Assembly (NCBI RefSeq): GCF_030272615.1
Contig: NC_081408.1
Coordinates: 402,343,889-402,407,888 of the forward strand
Direction of reading: 5' to 3'
Length of the DNA stretch: 64,000 bases
Source: Cryptomeria japonica
Taxonomy: Eukaryota; Streptophyta; Pinopsida; Cupressales; Cupressaceae
This document shows positions 1-12,300 of this stretch, one piece after another. The notes beneath the pieces were generated by a model. The model did not search any database. It worked only from the letters and a program-made list of their open reading frames with translations, and was not told where the DNA came from. Position 1 is the stretch's first letter. Each line of letters opens with the position of its first letter. The position numbers were made by a program, and so were the translations under genes.

Positions 1-1283
1 CAATCACTGAACTAACTGGTTCAAACACTGAACTACAAACTACAATAGCACTGACAGTTTACCGGTTTGACTGACATATCAAAATAACAATATAACAAAT
101 CTGAAAATCCCAAACCATTTAACCAAAACATCAAAATACTTTACTGGCAATAGTAAAGCACATTTTAGATAACTGTTAGTCATCTTATCATAACTAAGTG
201 GATTTAACAGTTAAACAAATTAACCATAGCAAACATAACAACAAAAACCATTCACCACTTGACACAATGATTTTGATGTGGAAACCCAAATGGGAAAAAC
301 CATGGTGGGGATGAATACCCATAAGTATTCTGAACTCTTCTGATGTTTGCCCTGTTAGGAGCCAAGCCTGTTAAAGCTTTACAAAATGTCCTGTTAGGAA
401 CATATCATGTTAGGGACCAACCGGTTAAGTGATTGACTATAATTCCCTGTTAGAAGCAATACTCTGTTAGGAGTAACCTCGATAGAGGATTTGAAATCCA
501 AGCTAATGGATCACCTCGTTAGAGGATTTAGATAGCACTAAACCTGTTAAAGCTTACCCAGTTAAGGGATTTAATTGTTGTAATTGTTAGAGAACAACAG
601 GGGTTTGTTGATCTAGTAAATAGCACTACTCTGCTTGATCAGATCCTTTTCATGCTCCTATTTGTCTTCACACATACTGCAAATACTTCTTCTAGTTCGC
701 CAATCAATCTCACTGACACTTAACCAAAATTGCCAACACTACAACAAAACAACTCATCGACCTTATAAGAAAAACAATAGGTTGGTAACACATCACAAAC
801 CTAAGATCTCCTAGAGATTACAAACAAATCGGTCAAGTATGACCATTAGATTACATAGCAATCATCAGCACATTATTAAAGACAACCTTGACCGCTCCTT
901 GATCATCGCTCATCGATTCATGTAACTCCTCATCATGCAGTTTCCTCTTCATGCAATGTACTTTGCTCATTCCCAAGATAAAACCGTTATCTCTACATGC
1001 CAAAAACCACTTGAAACTCATCACATACAACATGCATACGTGGCATAATCATTACTGATCACCATTTGATCATAAATCAATATAACTGATTCACCAAGCT
1101 CCATCGGTTAGGGTTTGGCACATCAATAGGTAGGGTTGCTGGTTGATCTCACTGCTTCTTAATTAATACCGATTTCCTTCACTTGCTCAACTACCGATTG
1201 CGAAACAACATCATTACCGGTTAAATTTGACATGAATGACAACGCAATAGTTCATCAATGTAATCTTCAATCAAATACCAACA
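1..1283 (-). mobile_element. Ty1/copia-type LTR, truncated by the window edge
   Basis: The block at 280-600 (cross-strand reading TTTCCCATTTGGGTTTCC, then repeated 'gttagagg' and 'gttaaagc' phrases) closely matches the LTRs at 34309-35725 and 47726-49153. All three also share a CTATAAGG- or CTTATAAG-type TATA box (here 761-769). The outer end reads ACCAACA at about 1277-1283, which on the minus strand is the TGTTGG start seen in the other copies. The rest of the LTR and any internal region lie outside the window. No coding potential is seen; the short open frame at 851-1033 is not supported. The exact end is inferred from the point where the microsatellite begins. Confidence 0.7.
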
Positions 1284-1403
1284 ATATGTATACACACACA
1301 CACATGTATGTAGATATGCATATGTGTGTCCATATATGTATATATACATATATATGTATGTATACATGCATATATATATATATATGTATATGTATATGCG
1401 TGT

Positions 1404-1469
<66 letters not shown>

Positions 1470-1564
1470 GTGTGTGTACACGCATATACATATACATATA
1501 TATATATATGCATGTATACATACATATATATGTATATATACATATATGAATGTGTGTGTGTGTA

Positions 1565-1605
<41 letters not shown>

Positions 1606-1908
1606 TATATGTATATGTATGTATATATATATGCATATATGTATATATATATATATATATATAAATACATATATGTATGTATACACACATATACAAATTC
1701 ATATACATATACATATACATATACATGTATATACATGTATATGTATATGTATATATGTATATATGTACATGTAGATATACATGTACATATATACATATAC
1801 ATCTACATGTATATACATGTATATGTATATATGTACATGTATATATACATGTACATATATACATATACATGTACATATACATATACATGTACATATACAT
1901 ATACATAT
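1284..1908. repeat. Compound AT/CA/TACA microsatellite, left half
   Basis: About 625 bases of alternating purine-pyrimidine DNA: (TA)n, (CA)n, (TG)n and ATACATGT-type blocks. The stretch is nearly self-complementary, so it gives long Tyr/Ile/His/Val open frames on both strands that are not genes. It is one array with 3111-3870, separated by an inserted LTR. Confidence 0.97.
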
Positions 1909-3110
1909 TGTAGACACCTAAAAATGGTCAACGCTTGCAGAGTCATACTTTAACATTTGCGCATTGCCTCATTTTAGGTTTTTGCGTCGCATTAACATTT
2001 CTCCTATGTCACGCACTTGGTTTTTATCATTTGCAAGTATCAAGTCATTCTTCTATCATCTCGCCTTCGAATTTGGTCTTGTCGACAACAACCTTCAGTC
2101 ATGATTTTGGTCGATCTTTGTCCTTGTCAATCTTGTCATATTGCGATCGATTCGTCATCGATCCTTGTCCTTTCCAATCATGTCAATTTGGTCAATTTGT
2201 CATTGATTTTTGTCAACCAATCTCAATCAAATAATTTATCAACACTGGTCATTTATCAATTCAAAATCATGATCGAATCGATATCAACTATCCTTTGTCA
2301 AGACCTAATTGTCATTCTTGCATTGCTAATTCATCTCTTTAGGGTTTCGTGATTTCATCATTTAACCTTGCTTATCATTTTCTTCCTTTAGGATTAATAA
2401 ATTACTTATTTATCCTAAGTCTTCTCATTACAATTAAATGTTCATTTAATTGGCTAATTATTCCTCTTTGTGAATTAATTAATAAATGACAGATTATTAA
2501 TTAATTTACCTAATTTCAAATTCCTAATTTTCATCAATTTCAATTTTCTAATTTTCTTAATTCCTAATTTCAAATTCCTCCTATTTCTCTCCTAGATTTA
2601 TGGAAATGACATAGAAATTTGTCATAGAATTGTCATAATCCTTGCATAGCAATTTGTCATAGACATGTCATAATTTTTCTATTATTGATTTGAATTTCTA
2701 TTCGAATCACTATCATGCTAATTTGTGCATCTCTCCAATTCTTCTATAAATTGGATGATCTTCATCAATCAAGGCTAATTAATAATCCCTAATCAGACTA
2801 TCGAATTTACGCTTCTAGTACTCTTGAGCTTTTCATCAATGTCAATCTTGCTTTCAATTGTATGTGTGCACTTGTAGGTGAGATCCACAAATCCATTTGA
2901 AGAGGAAAGAAGAACAATGGAGCCGCATGGAAGAAGCATCCAAATCGTCATCTGGTTTGCATGATATTTGCTTTTGAATGCTTTGTTTTTTATGTCTCTA
3001 TTGAGTGTGCTTAGGATTAGATCATTGCAATATGTGTTTGTAATTGAGCTAATAATGATTAATATGTCTTTTTATATATGCTGTGATGATTTCCTATTTC
3101 CTAACGTACA
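1909..3110 (+). mobile_element. Solo LTR of a gypsy-type element
   Basis: The element begins TGTAGACACC and ends CTAACGTACA. It is colinear with the LTR at 58597-60061: same start, the same 'acttgtaggtgagatccacaaa' region near 2870 and 59855, and the same ending 'gatttcctaa'. It is flanked on both sides by CATAT (1904-1908 and 3111-3115), as expected for a 5-bp target duplication, although CATAT also occurs many times in the surrounding array. A conserved TATA box (CTATAAATTG) lies at about 2744-2753. No internal region or second LTR is present, so this is a solo LTR left by recombination. The open frame at 1935-2234 is not conserved and is not called. Confidence 0.8.
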
Positions 3111-3235
3111 CATATACATGTATATGTATATATATATATATTTGTACATGTATATGTATATATTATACATATATACATATATATACATATGTATATATAT
3201 ATATGTACGTGTATATGTATATGTATATGTGTGTA

Positions 3236-3267
<32 letters not shown>

Positions 3268-3809
3268 CATACATATATATACATACATATACATACATAC
3301 ATATACATATCTATACATACGTATATACATATACATACATATACATATATATATATATATATGTATATACATATATATGTATATGTATGTATATGTATAT
3401 ACGTATGTATATATATGTATATGTATGTATGTATATGTATGTATACATATATATGTATGTATGTATATATATGTATATGTATATACATACATACGTATAT
3501 ACATATATATATGTATAAATATATATACGTATGTATATATATGTATATGTATATACATACATATATATACATATATGTATATATGTATATATACATACAC
3601 ACACATATATACATGTATATATACATACATATATATATACATACATACATATATATATGCATACATGTATATATACACACACACACACACATATATATAT
3701 ACATATCTGTATATATCTATATGTATGTATGTATGTATATACATACATATATACATACATATATATGTATGTATGTATTATACATACATATATATGTATG
3801 TATGTATTA

Positions 3810-3870
<61 letters not shown>
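3111..3870. repeat. Compound AT/CA/TACA microsatellite, right half
   Basis: Continuation of the array at 1284-1908, made of (TACA)n, (TATG)n and (TA)n blocks and ending in (TG)n at about 3841-3870. The apparent 200-300 residue proteins of Tyr, Ile, Thr, His, Met and Cys in all frames are by-products of the repeat. Confidence 0.97.
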
Positions 3871-5459
3871 TGAAGATGAAAAACCTTATTTTTGATGAAA
3901 GATTAGACACTTGCACACAATCAACTCACAAAGATGTTAAATTATACGCGCGGTTCACGTAGGGTTCACCAGATGTAAGAGCAAGAAAATTCGGGAATTG
4001 GTGAAATCAAACCAAAGCATGAAAGATATGAAACTAAGCTTATCACGAACTTAATCAAACATGCTAATAATTCCTACTCTAACCCAAAAAATTACTAAAA
4101 CAAAAACATGAATCTAAATGCAAACCATCATTTCACATTTCTTCAGTAAAGCTTCGTTGTTCTTCCTTTCATCTCTAATTTAGATATATCACTCTCATTG
4201 TGCAGGTGCAAATATGAAATGAAAGCAAGGATGTCATATTTGAGATTTACTAGGAATGTGATTCTGCAAGACATAAATGAGATTATTGCTAAGCTATTTC
4301 GACAGAATGAAGATACTAAAATTCTAGATGATTTGATTGATGAAAGAGGTCCCAATTTATAGAAACTTGAAACTCGATGGACAAAGAGGATTGAAAAGAT
4401 TTTTGGTTAGATAGACAAACTTGATTGAGTGCATGACAAAGCTTCCATTTGGGGAAGGATGAAGATGATGAAGATAAAGCAAAGGAAATGGAAAAAAAAA
4501 TATTTTCAAATATGCATATCTCTTTTTCAAATTTAAAATTAAAATTTAAGAGATATTCCCAAAAAGATTCATTTTTGAAAATCCAAAAGGATTTGGGAAA
4601 AATTGCTTAAAACAAATACAATATTTGTTTCCATTTCAAAAATTAGGAGATGAGAAATTAGGATAAATAATTAAATAAATAAAGATATTTATTTAATTAT
4701 GAGACATAATTAGCTAACCAAATAATTTAAATAAATTATTCAATTATGCAAGATAGAAATTGAGCATTTAATTAAATGATTAAAACCATAATTTAATTAA
4801 AGTGGATTCAAAATTAATTAAATAATATAAATTATTTAATGAATATTAAAAGGAGATGATTAATGATGAATGATTAAATGATTAGGGAAAAATTAGTAGA
4901 AAGGACTTTAATTAATTAAACAATTAATTAAACCTAAAAGAGTAAATTAGTCAAACTGACATCCAAGGACCTTAATTTGGTAAAGTTGAGTTAAATTAGG
5001 TCAAACTAGGTGAATTTGGGAAGAATGGGAAGGTTTAGATAGAAAATGGGAAGAATTGAATCGAAATGAGAAAACTAGGCAAACCAGGTAAAAGCGAGTG
5101 AACTGGGTTAAAGTAGGTTCAAGGACTTAAATGGGACCAATGCAATACCATGGGGTAGGAGAAGAGGTCAAAATGGTTTCATAAACTTGGAATTGGGAGA
5201 AAATGATGCGATCTTGACAAAAAATGGGATAAGTTTAGGGACAAATCAACATCACAGGGTCAAAATGGGAATGAACTAATATCAATGGGATGGATTTTAG
5301 TTCAAAATGATATCCCAAACTCGAAATGGGGAGAAAACGATACCAATGGGACATAAAATGAGAAAGGGGAAGCAAGACAAGATCAAGTGAATAATAAAGA
5401 CTATATATGCTATTAACTTAAAAGTAGAAGACACAGACATTGGCCAATTTTTAGTGTTT
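3871..5459. other. AT-rich spacer without a recognisable gene
   Basis: No supported gene. At 4195-4410 a short plus-strand frame reads like protein (YEMKARMSYLRFTRN, then DINEIIAKLF, stop at about 4361), but it matches no family I know and has no credible extension. 4500-4960 is AT-rich with many TTAATTAAAT blocks, as in LTRs. 4980-5380 is strongly purine-biased on the plus strand, with repeated AAATGGGA-like words. The segment may be an old LTR or leader, but no termini are visible. Confidence 0.5.
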
Positions 5460-5881
5460 ATAGTATGTATACATATATGTACACACACACACACATGTAT
5501 ACATACACACACATACATGTATGTGTGTGTATGTATATGTATATGTATATACATATGTATATATATAAGTATGTATATGTATATGTATATGTATATATAT
5601 GTATATATGTACATATATATACACATATAAATATATATATACATATACATATATATGTCTATATACATGCATACACACACACACATATATACATACATAC
5701 ATACATGTATATATTTATATATACACACACATATCTATATATATATACATATATATATACATACATATACATATATATACATATATACACACACACATAT
5801 ATATACATATATACATACATGTATACATATATATATGTATACATGTATATAGATATATGTATATATATGTATAAATGTACA

Positions 5882-5919
<38 letters not shown>

Positions 5920-5947
5920 TATATATTTGTATGTATACGTGTATATA
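5460..5947. repeat. Compound AT/CA microsatellite
   Basis: Same composition as the arrays at 1284-3870: (AC)n, (TA)n and ATACATGT blocks, with a pure (AC)n tract at about 5884-5918. The open frames in it are by-products. Confidence 0.95.
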
Positions 5948-6245
5948 TCTAGTGGTTGTATCGGGCAATAATAGGTCGATATTTTAGTGCAATGACAAAC
6001 ACACTTGTAACAAGTGGTATCAGAGCTTGGTCACAAGTTCAAACCCCTCATTTGCGCTAGGGAGGTGATTGTTGCAAGGTGTGCGCCCTTGGTCTCCTTG
6101 TGTTGTGCAACACAATGCTCGGGTTTTTGACATGGCTTAACCGCCTCCTATGGATTCTATAAGTCTAGTGGTTGTATCAGGCATTAACAGGTTGATGTTT
6201 TGGTGCAACAACAACCGCACTTGTAATTGTGTGTGTGTGTGTGTA
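5948..6245 (+). repeat. Partial 216-bp tandem duplication containing a copia PBS-like site
   Basis: The text starting TCTAGTGGTTGTATC occurs at 5948 and again at 6164 and stays alignable for about 60 bases in the second copy, which then runs into (GT)n at about 6226-6244. Inside the first copy, 6014-6026 reads GTGGTATCAGAGC, the usual primer-binding site of plant copia elements (complement of the initiator-Met tRNA 3' end), preceded by TAACA, a typical LTR end. The nearby AGTTCAAACCCC at 6036-6047 resembles a Pol III B box. So this is either the LTR/PBS junction of a lost copia or a tRNA-derived SINE fragment. Confidence 0.45.
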
Positions 6246-6796
6246 GATATATATCCTAACTTATTGTCATTGTGAATGAAAATTTTACACCTTCCATTTT
6301 TTTTTGATAAACCAAGGGTAATCATCATGAAACCTAACCCAATGCCCATTTTTGGGGTGAGCTGAGGTGAGACCAATCCCCTAGGGATGTATGAAGTTGT
6401 CCACCAACCACATGCATCGAGTGAAATTTGGGCCTTCATGTCAAACTTGAGACCAATGTGACACTATCTTGCATTTTTATTCCATACATGCTCTTTTGAA
6501 TTATTGATAATTTATGGTTTTGTAATGAACAAATATTCATTAAAACAAAATCATCAAAATTAATTTATTTTTTATATCATGAATTTAAACATTATCAAAT
6601 CAAATATTTAAATGTACATAATTAAGTAAGCTACATGATATTCACTAAGAAATAAACACATTTTACATTTGAATTCAGGTATAATTTATTGGCATGTACA
6701 TGTATCTATTTGTCAATAAAACATAAACCTTTTGATCACATATAGTTTATATTATTTAGTATACATATGAATGCAAAGGGTTTTTCCTTCACGAAC
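6246..6796. other. AT-rich spacer, nothing recognised
   Basis: No coding, RNA or mobile-element signal recognised. The open frame at 6137-6439 on the minus strand spans the duplicated block and is not supported. Confidence 0.5.
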
Positions 6797-7038
6797 AAGT
6801 CTTCAACAATCTTAAATTGCATGATGGAGAGCATCATCCTCATGCTTTACCTCCAACCATAGACCAAAGTCCCCCACACATCTTCCGGCTAGAAGTGGGC
6901 CTACCCTTTCACTGAAAAAGTCTTGAACAATCTTAAATTGCATGATGGAGAGCATCATCCTCGTGCTTTACCTCCAACCATAGACCAACGTTCCCCACAC
7001 ATCTTCTAGCTAGAAGTGGGCCTACCCTTTCACAAGGA
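6797..7038. repeat. 121-bp tandem duplication, two copies
   Basis: Copy 1 is 6797-6917 and copy 2 is 6918-7038. Both run from 'aagtctt.aacaatctta' to 'gggcctaccctttcac' and differ at only a handful of positions. No open frame or known family. Confidence 0.9.
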
Positions 7039-7394
7039 TAGTAGATAAAATAGTCTATAACCATATCATTCCATTTGAGAATTAGTGTAATTATATTAAA
7101 TCTATTGCATACAATATGTTATACAACACTAGATTCCCTCTAGCTAAGTATGAACTTTGATCAGATGGAGCCTATCAAACACAATAAACTAATAATACAT
7201 AATTTTGAACAAAGTTTTAAATGTAAAATCACATTCCTATATGTGCATTTGTATCATTTTTCACACACCTCTTTCTCAAGATTTTCATTAAATAACCTCA
7301 ATGTTTTCATGTGAACATGTTGTTGCATTAGACAATGATGGTAGAAAAAAATATAATTTCACTAATTTAGGAAAAATCCAAAAATTGTTTATTG
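7039..7394. other. Spacer upstream of the LINE target site
   Basis: AT-rich, no recognised feature. It is the left flank of the LINE insertion, so it was once contiguous with 32881 onwards. Confidence 0.5.
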
Positions 7395-7408
7395 GACCTC
7401 CATATGTT
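7395..7408. repeat. LINE target-site duplication, left copy
   Basis: GACCTCCATATGTT here is repeated exactly at 32867-32880. The pair brackets all LINE-derived sequence. On the minus strand this copy follows the LINE 3' end (CCTTAATCAAA), as expected for target-primed insertion. Confidence 0.85.
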
Positions 7409-7602
7409 TTTGATTAAGGAAAAACAGGTTTTAAGACACTCGAAACCCACTTACATATCATAAAGAAAAGCATTAGAGAAGAAAGAACGGATAGAACGAA
7501 GAAGGAAAGGCATCAAAAGATCAGCACAAAAGACAACAGCCAGAGAAAACTACAACAAAAGACCAACGAGAAACTGGCACACCTAAAACAAAACTAGAAC
7601 AT

Positions 7603-9237
7603 CTAGGTGAAAATCTTTATGGTCTCCTCAACATCCTTGACAAGCATCATCATTGCATTTGCTACCTCTTTAAGGTCTTTTCTTTCTTGCACCTCTTGAT
7701 TACCTTTAGTCTTCAACTCCAACTCTTTAGCATTTTGCCTAGTTCTACGTCTGGAAGAATGTTGGACAAAGCTAGAACCTGACTCATCATCAACAATCAC
7801 AATATCTTTGTTTTGCTTATCCTTCTCCAGGAAAGCAACCAACACATTCATATTTTGGGAAGTCACCTTCATCACAACCAAGCTATGCTCCATGATTATC
7901 CTTAGAGCACTCAATTTTTTGAACCCTATTATTTATCAGTTCATAATCAGACTCACCCTTTTCTTTGAGAGTCCTCACCACATCCTCCAGGTGCTTCACA
8001 TCTCCCTTTATGATCTCACCCTCTAACCAGTCAAGAATTTATTTTTCATCTTGTGCTTCACTATTATCCTCAGAATTTTCCTCTTTTCCTTTATCATTAA
8101 TATCCTTAACCACATTATCAATTTTGAGCTCTAGCTCTCTCTATTTTTCCTGAATGTTGGTAATATTATCAACCACCCACTTCTGGAAATTAAATATTTC
8201 TAGAGAGCTATTTCTAACAATATTCAGAATAGTATCTGCATCCTCCATGTCCTGGGCAAAATCCTCAGGCCTAGGGTTTCCCTCCTCCATATTATTCTAA
8301 ACCTCATCCCCGTTGTTCGTATCATAGGGACTCTCCTTGTCCTCTAACTCATCAAAATAATCTTTACCCTGCTCATTATCCTTGTCTCCTTTCTCACCCT
8401 CCACCTCCTTCTCTTGCTCATGCCTCGCCTCCTTCTCCATCTCCTTCTCCTGCTCCTGCTCAGGATCAACCATCTCTTCAGCATCTTCTTCAACTTTCTT
8501 ACTAACCCTCAATTTCTTTTTAGGGGGAGGAGTGGTAGAATCCTCATCAAACTCAGAAATATCATCATCCTCAAAGATATGGGCACTCTCCACAAGGGGA
8601 TCATCCTTATTGGCCTTAACTTTATCCTTAAGATACTCATACATTAACAGAATAAGACCTTGGTGGGAAATGGGGTAGGAATTGGGTTTCTTAGCATGGT
8701 CAGCCAGACTATCATCAAGGGAGGAGGTCAGATAGAAGGGCAGAGATATCTTAGAACCATGAAAAAAGTGATTAAGGATAACAAAGTGATAATTATAGAC
8801 TTTCAAGAACCTACCATCAATAGTAAGATACTCCATTAACACTTTCAACCTTTTCTGCCAAAAGGAGTTTACCTGGTTAGGGAGATAATAGGAAATATTA
8901 CCCTTTTTAGCAAGGCGAGCCCTTTCTTCTTCATTCTTGGGGAAATTTTGATGGCTTCCATCGAAAACTTACAATCTCTATAAAACTTTATGCCGTCCTT
9001 CTACAAACTAGTCACCTCGGCCACCAAGTCTTCATCCAGTCTCCAGGTCTAACCAAACAAAATAACTCTAATATTTTTCCAACCCTTGGAAAAACCACAG
9101 GAAATAGGCTTCTTTCTCCCATGTAATTTATCCATATAATCAGTGAAGCCATTTTTATGTAGCCTTCTCCAAATTTTCCTTTCACCCTTCCAACTATCAC
9201 AGCTGGTGGGCTCATTATGGTTGAGATTTCCACCCAT
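7603..9237 (-). pseudogene. Third ORF of the LINE: uncharacterised acidic, coiled-coil-rich protein, broken
   Basis: This frame starts at an ATG (MGGNLNHNEP at 9237), 80 bases after the RNase H stop, and ends at 7603. The N-terminal third reads IWRRLHKNGFTDYMDKLHG, then a Trp/Phe-containing segment ending VILFG, then LDEDLVAEVTSL. The middle part has LMEYLTIDGRFLKVYNYHF, LNHFFHG and LPFYLTSSLDDSL. The C-terminal half (about 8650-8297) is highly acidic and Glu/Lys-rich, and the last piece (7914-7603) is basic then helical (RRRTRQNAKELE, VANAMMMLVKDVEETI). Breaks: a stop near 9046, another near 8998, a frameshift near 8950 and several stops at 8290-7920. The layout recalls uncharacterised plant transposon-associated proteins; I cannot assign a function. 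It lies inside the LINE target duplication, so it is either a real third ORF or captured sequence. Confidence 0.6.
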
Positions 9238-9316
9238 AATGTAGAAGAAGTTCAAATCGAAACCCTTAGGGGAGCACAAACTAACCAGATGTTGAAGAAC
9301 ATAGAAGCTATACTTA

Positions 9317-12300
9317 TTAACACCTGAGATAGGTCATCATCTGACAATCTGCCTCACTCCAAACTCTGTCATTGAAGTCCGAACCAAAAAGGGTAATGAT
9401 GAGATTAATATGTACCACCCCCTCATTAGCTAACAAATCAGCTACCCTATTACCTTCCCTAAAGGTATGGGTAATAACCACACTATCACAAGAATCTAAC
9501 ATTTTTTTTGCCTTATCAATGATATTTTGGATATTACAAAAAGCAGAACTAATACCTTTAATAACCTGAATTATATTAAGGGAATCCCCCTCCAGCCAAT
9601 TTTTTTAAAAATTGAAACCCTAAGCAAGCTGAAGACATTTTAACATTGCCAAAGCTTCTGCAACATGGTTGTTTTGAATTCTAAAGGGAGAAGCAATCAC
9701 AACAACATATAAGCCATGATAATTTCTGATAACACCTTCCCCGCCAACATTACCCAGATTTCCTTTAGCTGCACCATCAAAGTTCACCTTCACCCAATCA
9801 TGAGGAGGGAACCTCCAAACCACATTATCTCTCCCACTCTTTAGATCAGACTTCCAAACCTTATTCAATAATTTCCATTCTGTAAGAGTCCTTTTATCAT
9901 TATCATTCATATCAATATAATTACACCGCTTGTTGCTTTTGTGAATGGTGTTGATGTTTTCTTTAATAGTCCTACAAATATTTTCAAAGACCACCTGAGA
10001 AGAACACTTAGTCTCCCTAAAAATTCTATTGTTTCTCTCCTTCCAAATATGCCAATGGGTCATAGGAAGAAGAAAGGACCAAAGGGTCTTGATGATGGGA
10101 AGCTTGGTAGGGAAAATCCAATGCCAAAGGACTTCCTTAAAACTATTCTGCATAACCCAATCAACTTTCCATTGCATCCACACTTTACCCCAGATTTTCC
10201 AAGTAAAAGAATAGTGAATGAACAAATGATCCACAAACTCAGCCTCTTTCTAACATAACTCACACCTATTAGGGATCATAAATCCTCTTCTGACCAGGTT
10301 ATCAATAGTGAGAATCTTGTTATGAGTGGTAAGCCAAAAAAATATATTAACTTTAGGAATAAGGAATCTATTCCAAACTTTAGTCCATAAAGGGTTACAA
10401 GCCTTAGTTGATATCTTTTTGTAAGAAGAAGCAACATTAAAAGTACCCGTAGGATTACTCTTCCATAAGAAGACATCATCCGAGTCTTTGCTGACAGAAA
10501 AGGACAACAAATCATGTTGGAGAGAAGAGAATCCAACATAAACAACATCAAGTCTAACCCATTTATTCTCCTCCCAATAATTACAGATCATAGAACCAAA
10601 CCTCCTTTTACAATCTTCAATGATATGGCTGCAATCCTGGTTAAAAAGAGGCTCATCTTTGATCCAGACATCCTCCCAAAATATGATTTTGTTACCTTTT
10701 CCAAGGACCTAGCCAGCTCTAGCTTTAGCAACTTTAATAGATTTTATCATACTATTCCAAATAAAAGATCCAACAGGGATATCTTCAGAATAGAGAAGGG
10801 AATGAATGGGTTGATTATGGATGTATTTGTCAAACCACACCCTACTCCAATCTCTCTTAATACCATAGGCCCTCCAAACCTGCTTGGCTAACAAAGCTTT
10901 ATTGAAAAGTTTAAGGGTTTCGATACCTAACCCCCCACTACTTTTAGGACCACAAACTTTATCCCAAGCAATAAAGAAATCATTTTCTTATCTTCCACAC
11001 CAGACCAAAGAAATATTTTCTGAATTCTTTCTAATGCTTCCACAAATTTGATCGGTATACTAAACAAACTAAGAGCATAAACAGGTAGATTCTGAAGGGT
11101 AGCTTGAAGAAGCTGGAGCTTACCAGCCTAGGACAACATAGAGCCTTTTCATCCAGCCACTTTTTTGTTGAACTTATCAATCAAATAATTCCAGAAAGAG
11201 TTTGGAGGAGCCAAACCAAGAGGGAGGCCCAAATAAGTAGAGGGGAGCAACTCAACCTTACAACCAATTATGTTAGGAATCCTCTGTTGCCTCAACAAGG
11301 GAGTGTTGATGAAGTAAATAGCAAATTTCTCCCAGTTAACCTACTGGCCAGTAGCAAGGGAATAAGAGCTGAGAGCATTTTTGAAGGCAGAAGCTTTACT
11401 CACAGAAGAGTATCCCAATAATATAGTATCATCAACAAACTGTTGATGAGTGTAGAAGAAATTAGCTAAAGAGGGTTGCAATCCTTTGATGATCCTTTTC
11501 TCCTTCAACTTTTGAATCAATCTACTCAAACATTCTACCAAAATAGTGAAAATAATGGGCGAGATAGGATCTCCTTGCCTGAGACCCCTTGAAGACTTAA
11601 AAAATCTGGAAGGAGATCCATTAACAAGAATAGAAAAATTTGGCATAGATATCAGCTCTCTAGTGATTTTGATAACCTTCTCATCAAATCCAAAGGCTTC
11701 CATGATCCTAAAAGGAACCTTCCATTCAACCCTATCATAGGCTTTTGCCAAATCCAGCTTTATGAGGAATCCCTCTTTGTTTGCAGCATTAAGAGAATGA
11801 ATATTCTCATGCACAAGAATTATAGAGTCCAAAATATGCCTACCTGGGACAAATCCTTTTTGCTCCTTAGAGATAACAAGAGAAATAACAACCATCAATC
11901 TAGAAGTCAGGACTTTTGAGATTATCTTGTAAAAAGAATTGCATAGACTTATTGGCCTAAACTTACCCATAGAATCAACTCTAGCCACCTTAGGAATTAG
12001 AGCAATGAAGGTAGAGTTGATTTCTTTAAGAATTCTTCTAGAACCAAAGAATTCTTTGACAACATTGACCACATCAGCCCCAACAATGTGCCAATATTCC
12101 TGAAAGAAAAACATGGGGAAGCCATCTGGGCCCAGTGTCTTATCCCCTTGGAAGGAGAAAACATCTCTTTTAATTTCATCAACTGAGGGGATGGCAAAAT
12201 CCTATTTTGATTAGGTCCAATAATCTTAGGAATATTTTCAACCAGATCTTCCTGCTTAACAAGGTCAAGTTCCTTGCTACCTTAGAAGGTTAGAGAATAA

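Noticed and set aside
1221-1953. Open frames of 70-210 residues rich in Tyr, Ile, Met, His, Thr and Cys on both strands
   Set aside because: They are translations of a dinucleotide/tetranucleotide repeat; the same applies to those at 2968-3962, 5297-5971, 18118-18586 and 52826-53304.
2244-2760. Host gene promoter or exon inside the first solo LTR
   Set aside because: The region is explained by homology to the LTR at 58597-60061, including the shared TATA box.
4143-4410. Possible small gene (YEMKARMSYLRF frame on the plus strand)
   Set aside because: Only about 55 codons are open, there is no start or partner exon I can defend, and no family is recognised.
6014-6047. A tRNA gene suggested by the B-box-like AGTTCAAACCCC
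   Set aside because: No cloverleaf can be drawn and the upstream text is a copia primer-binding site; at most a SINE-like fragment.
8382-8678. Plus-strand Ser-rich open frame
   Set aside because: Antisense shadow of the Glu/Lys-rich part of the LINE third ORF.
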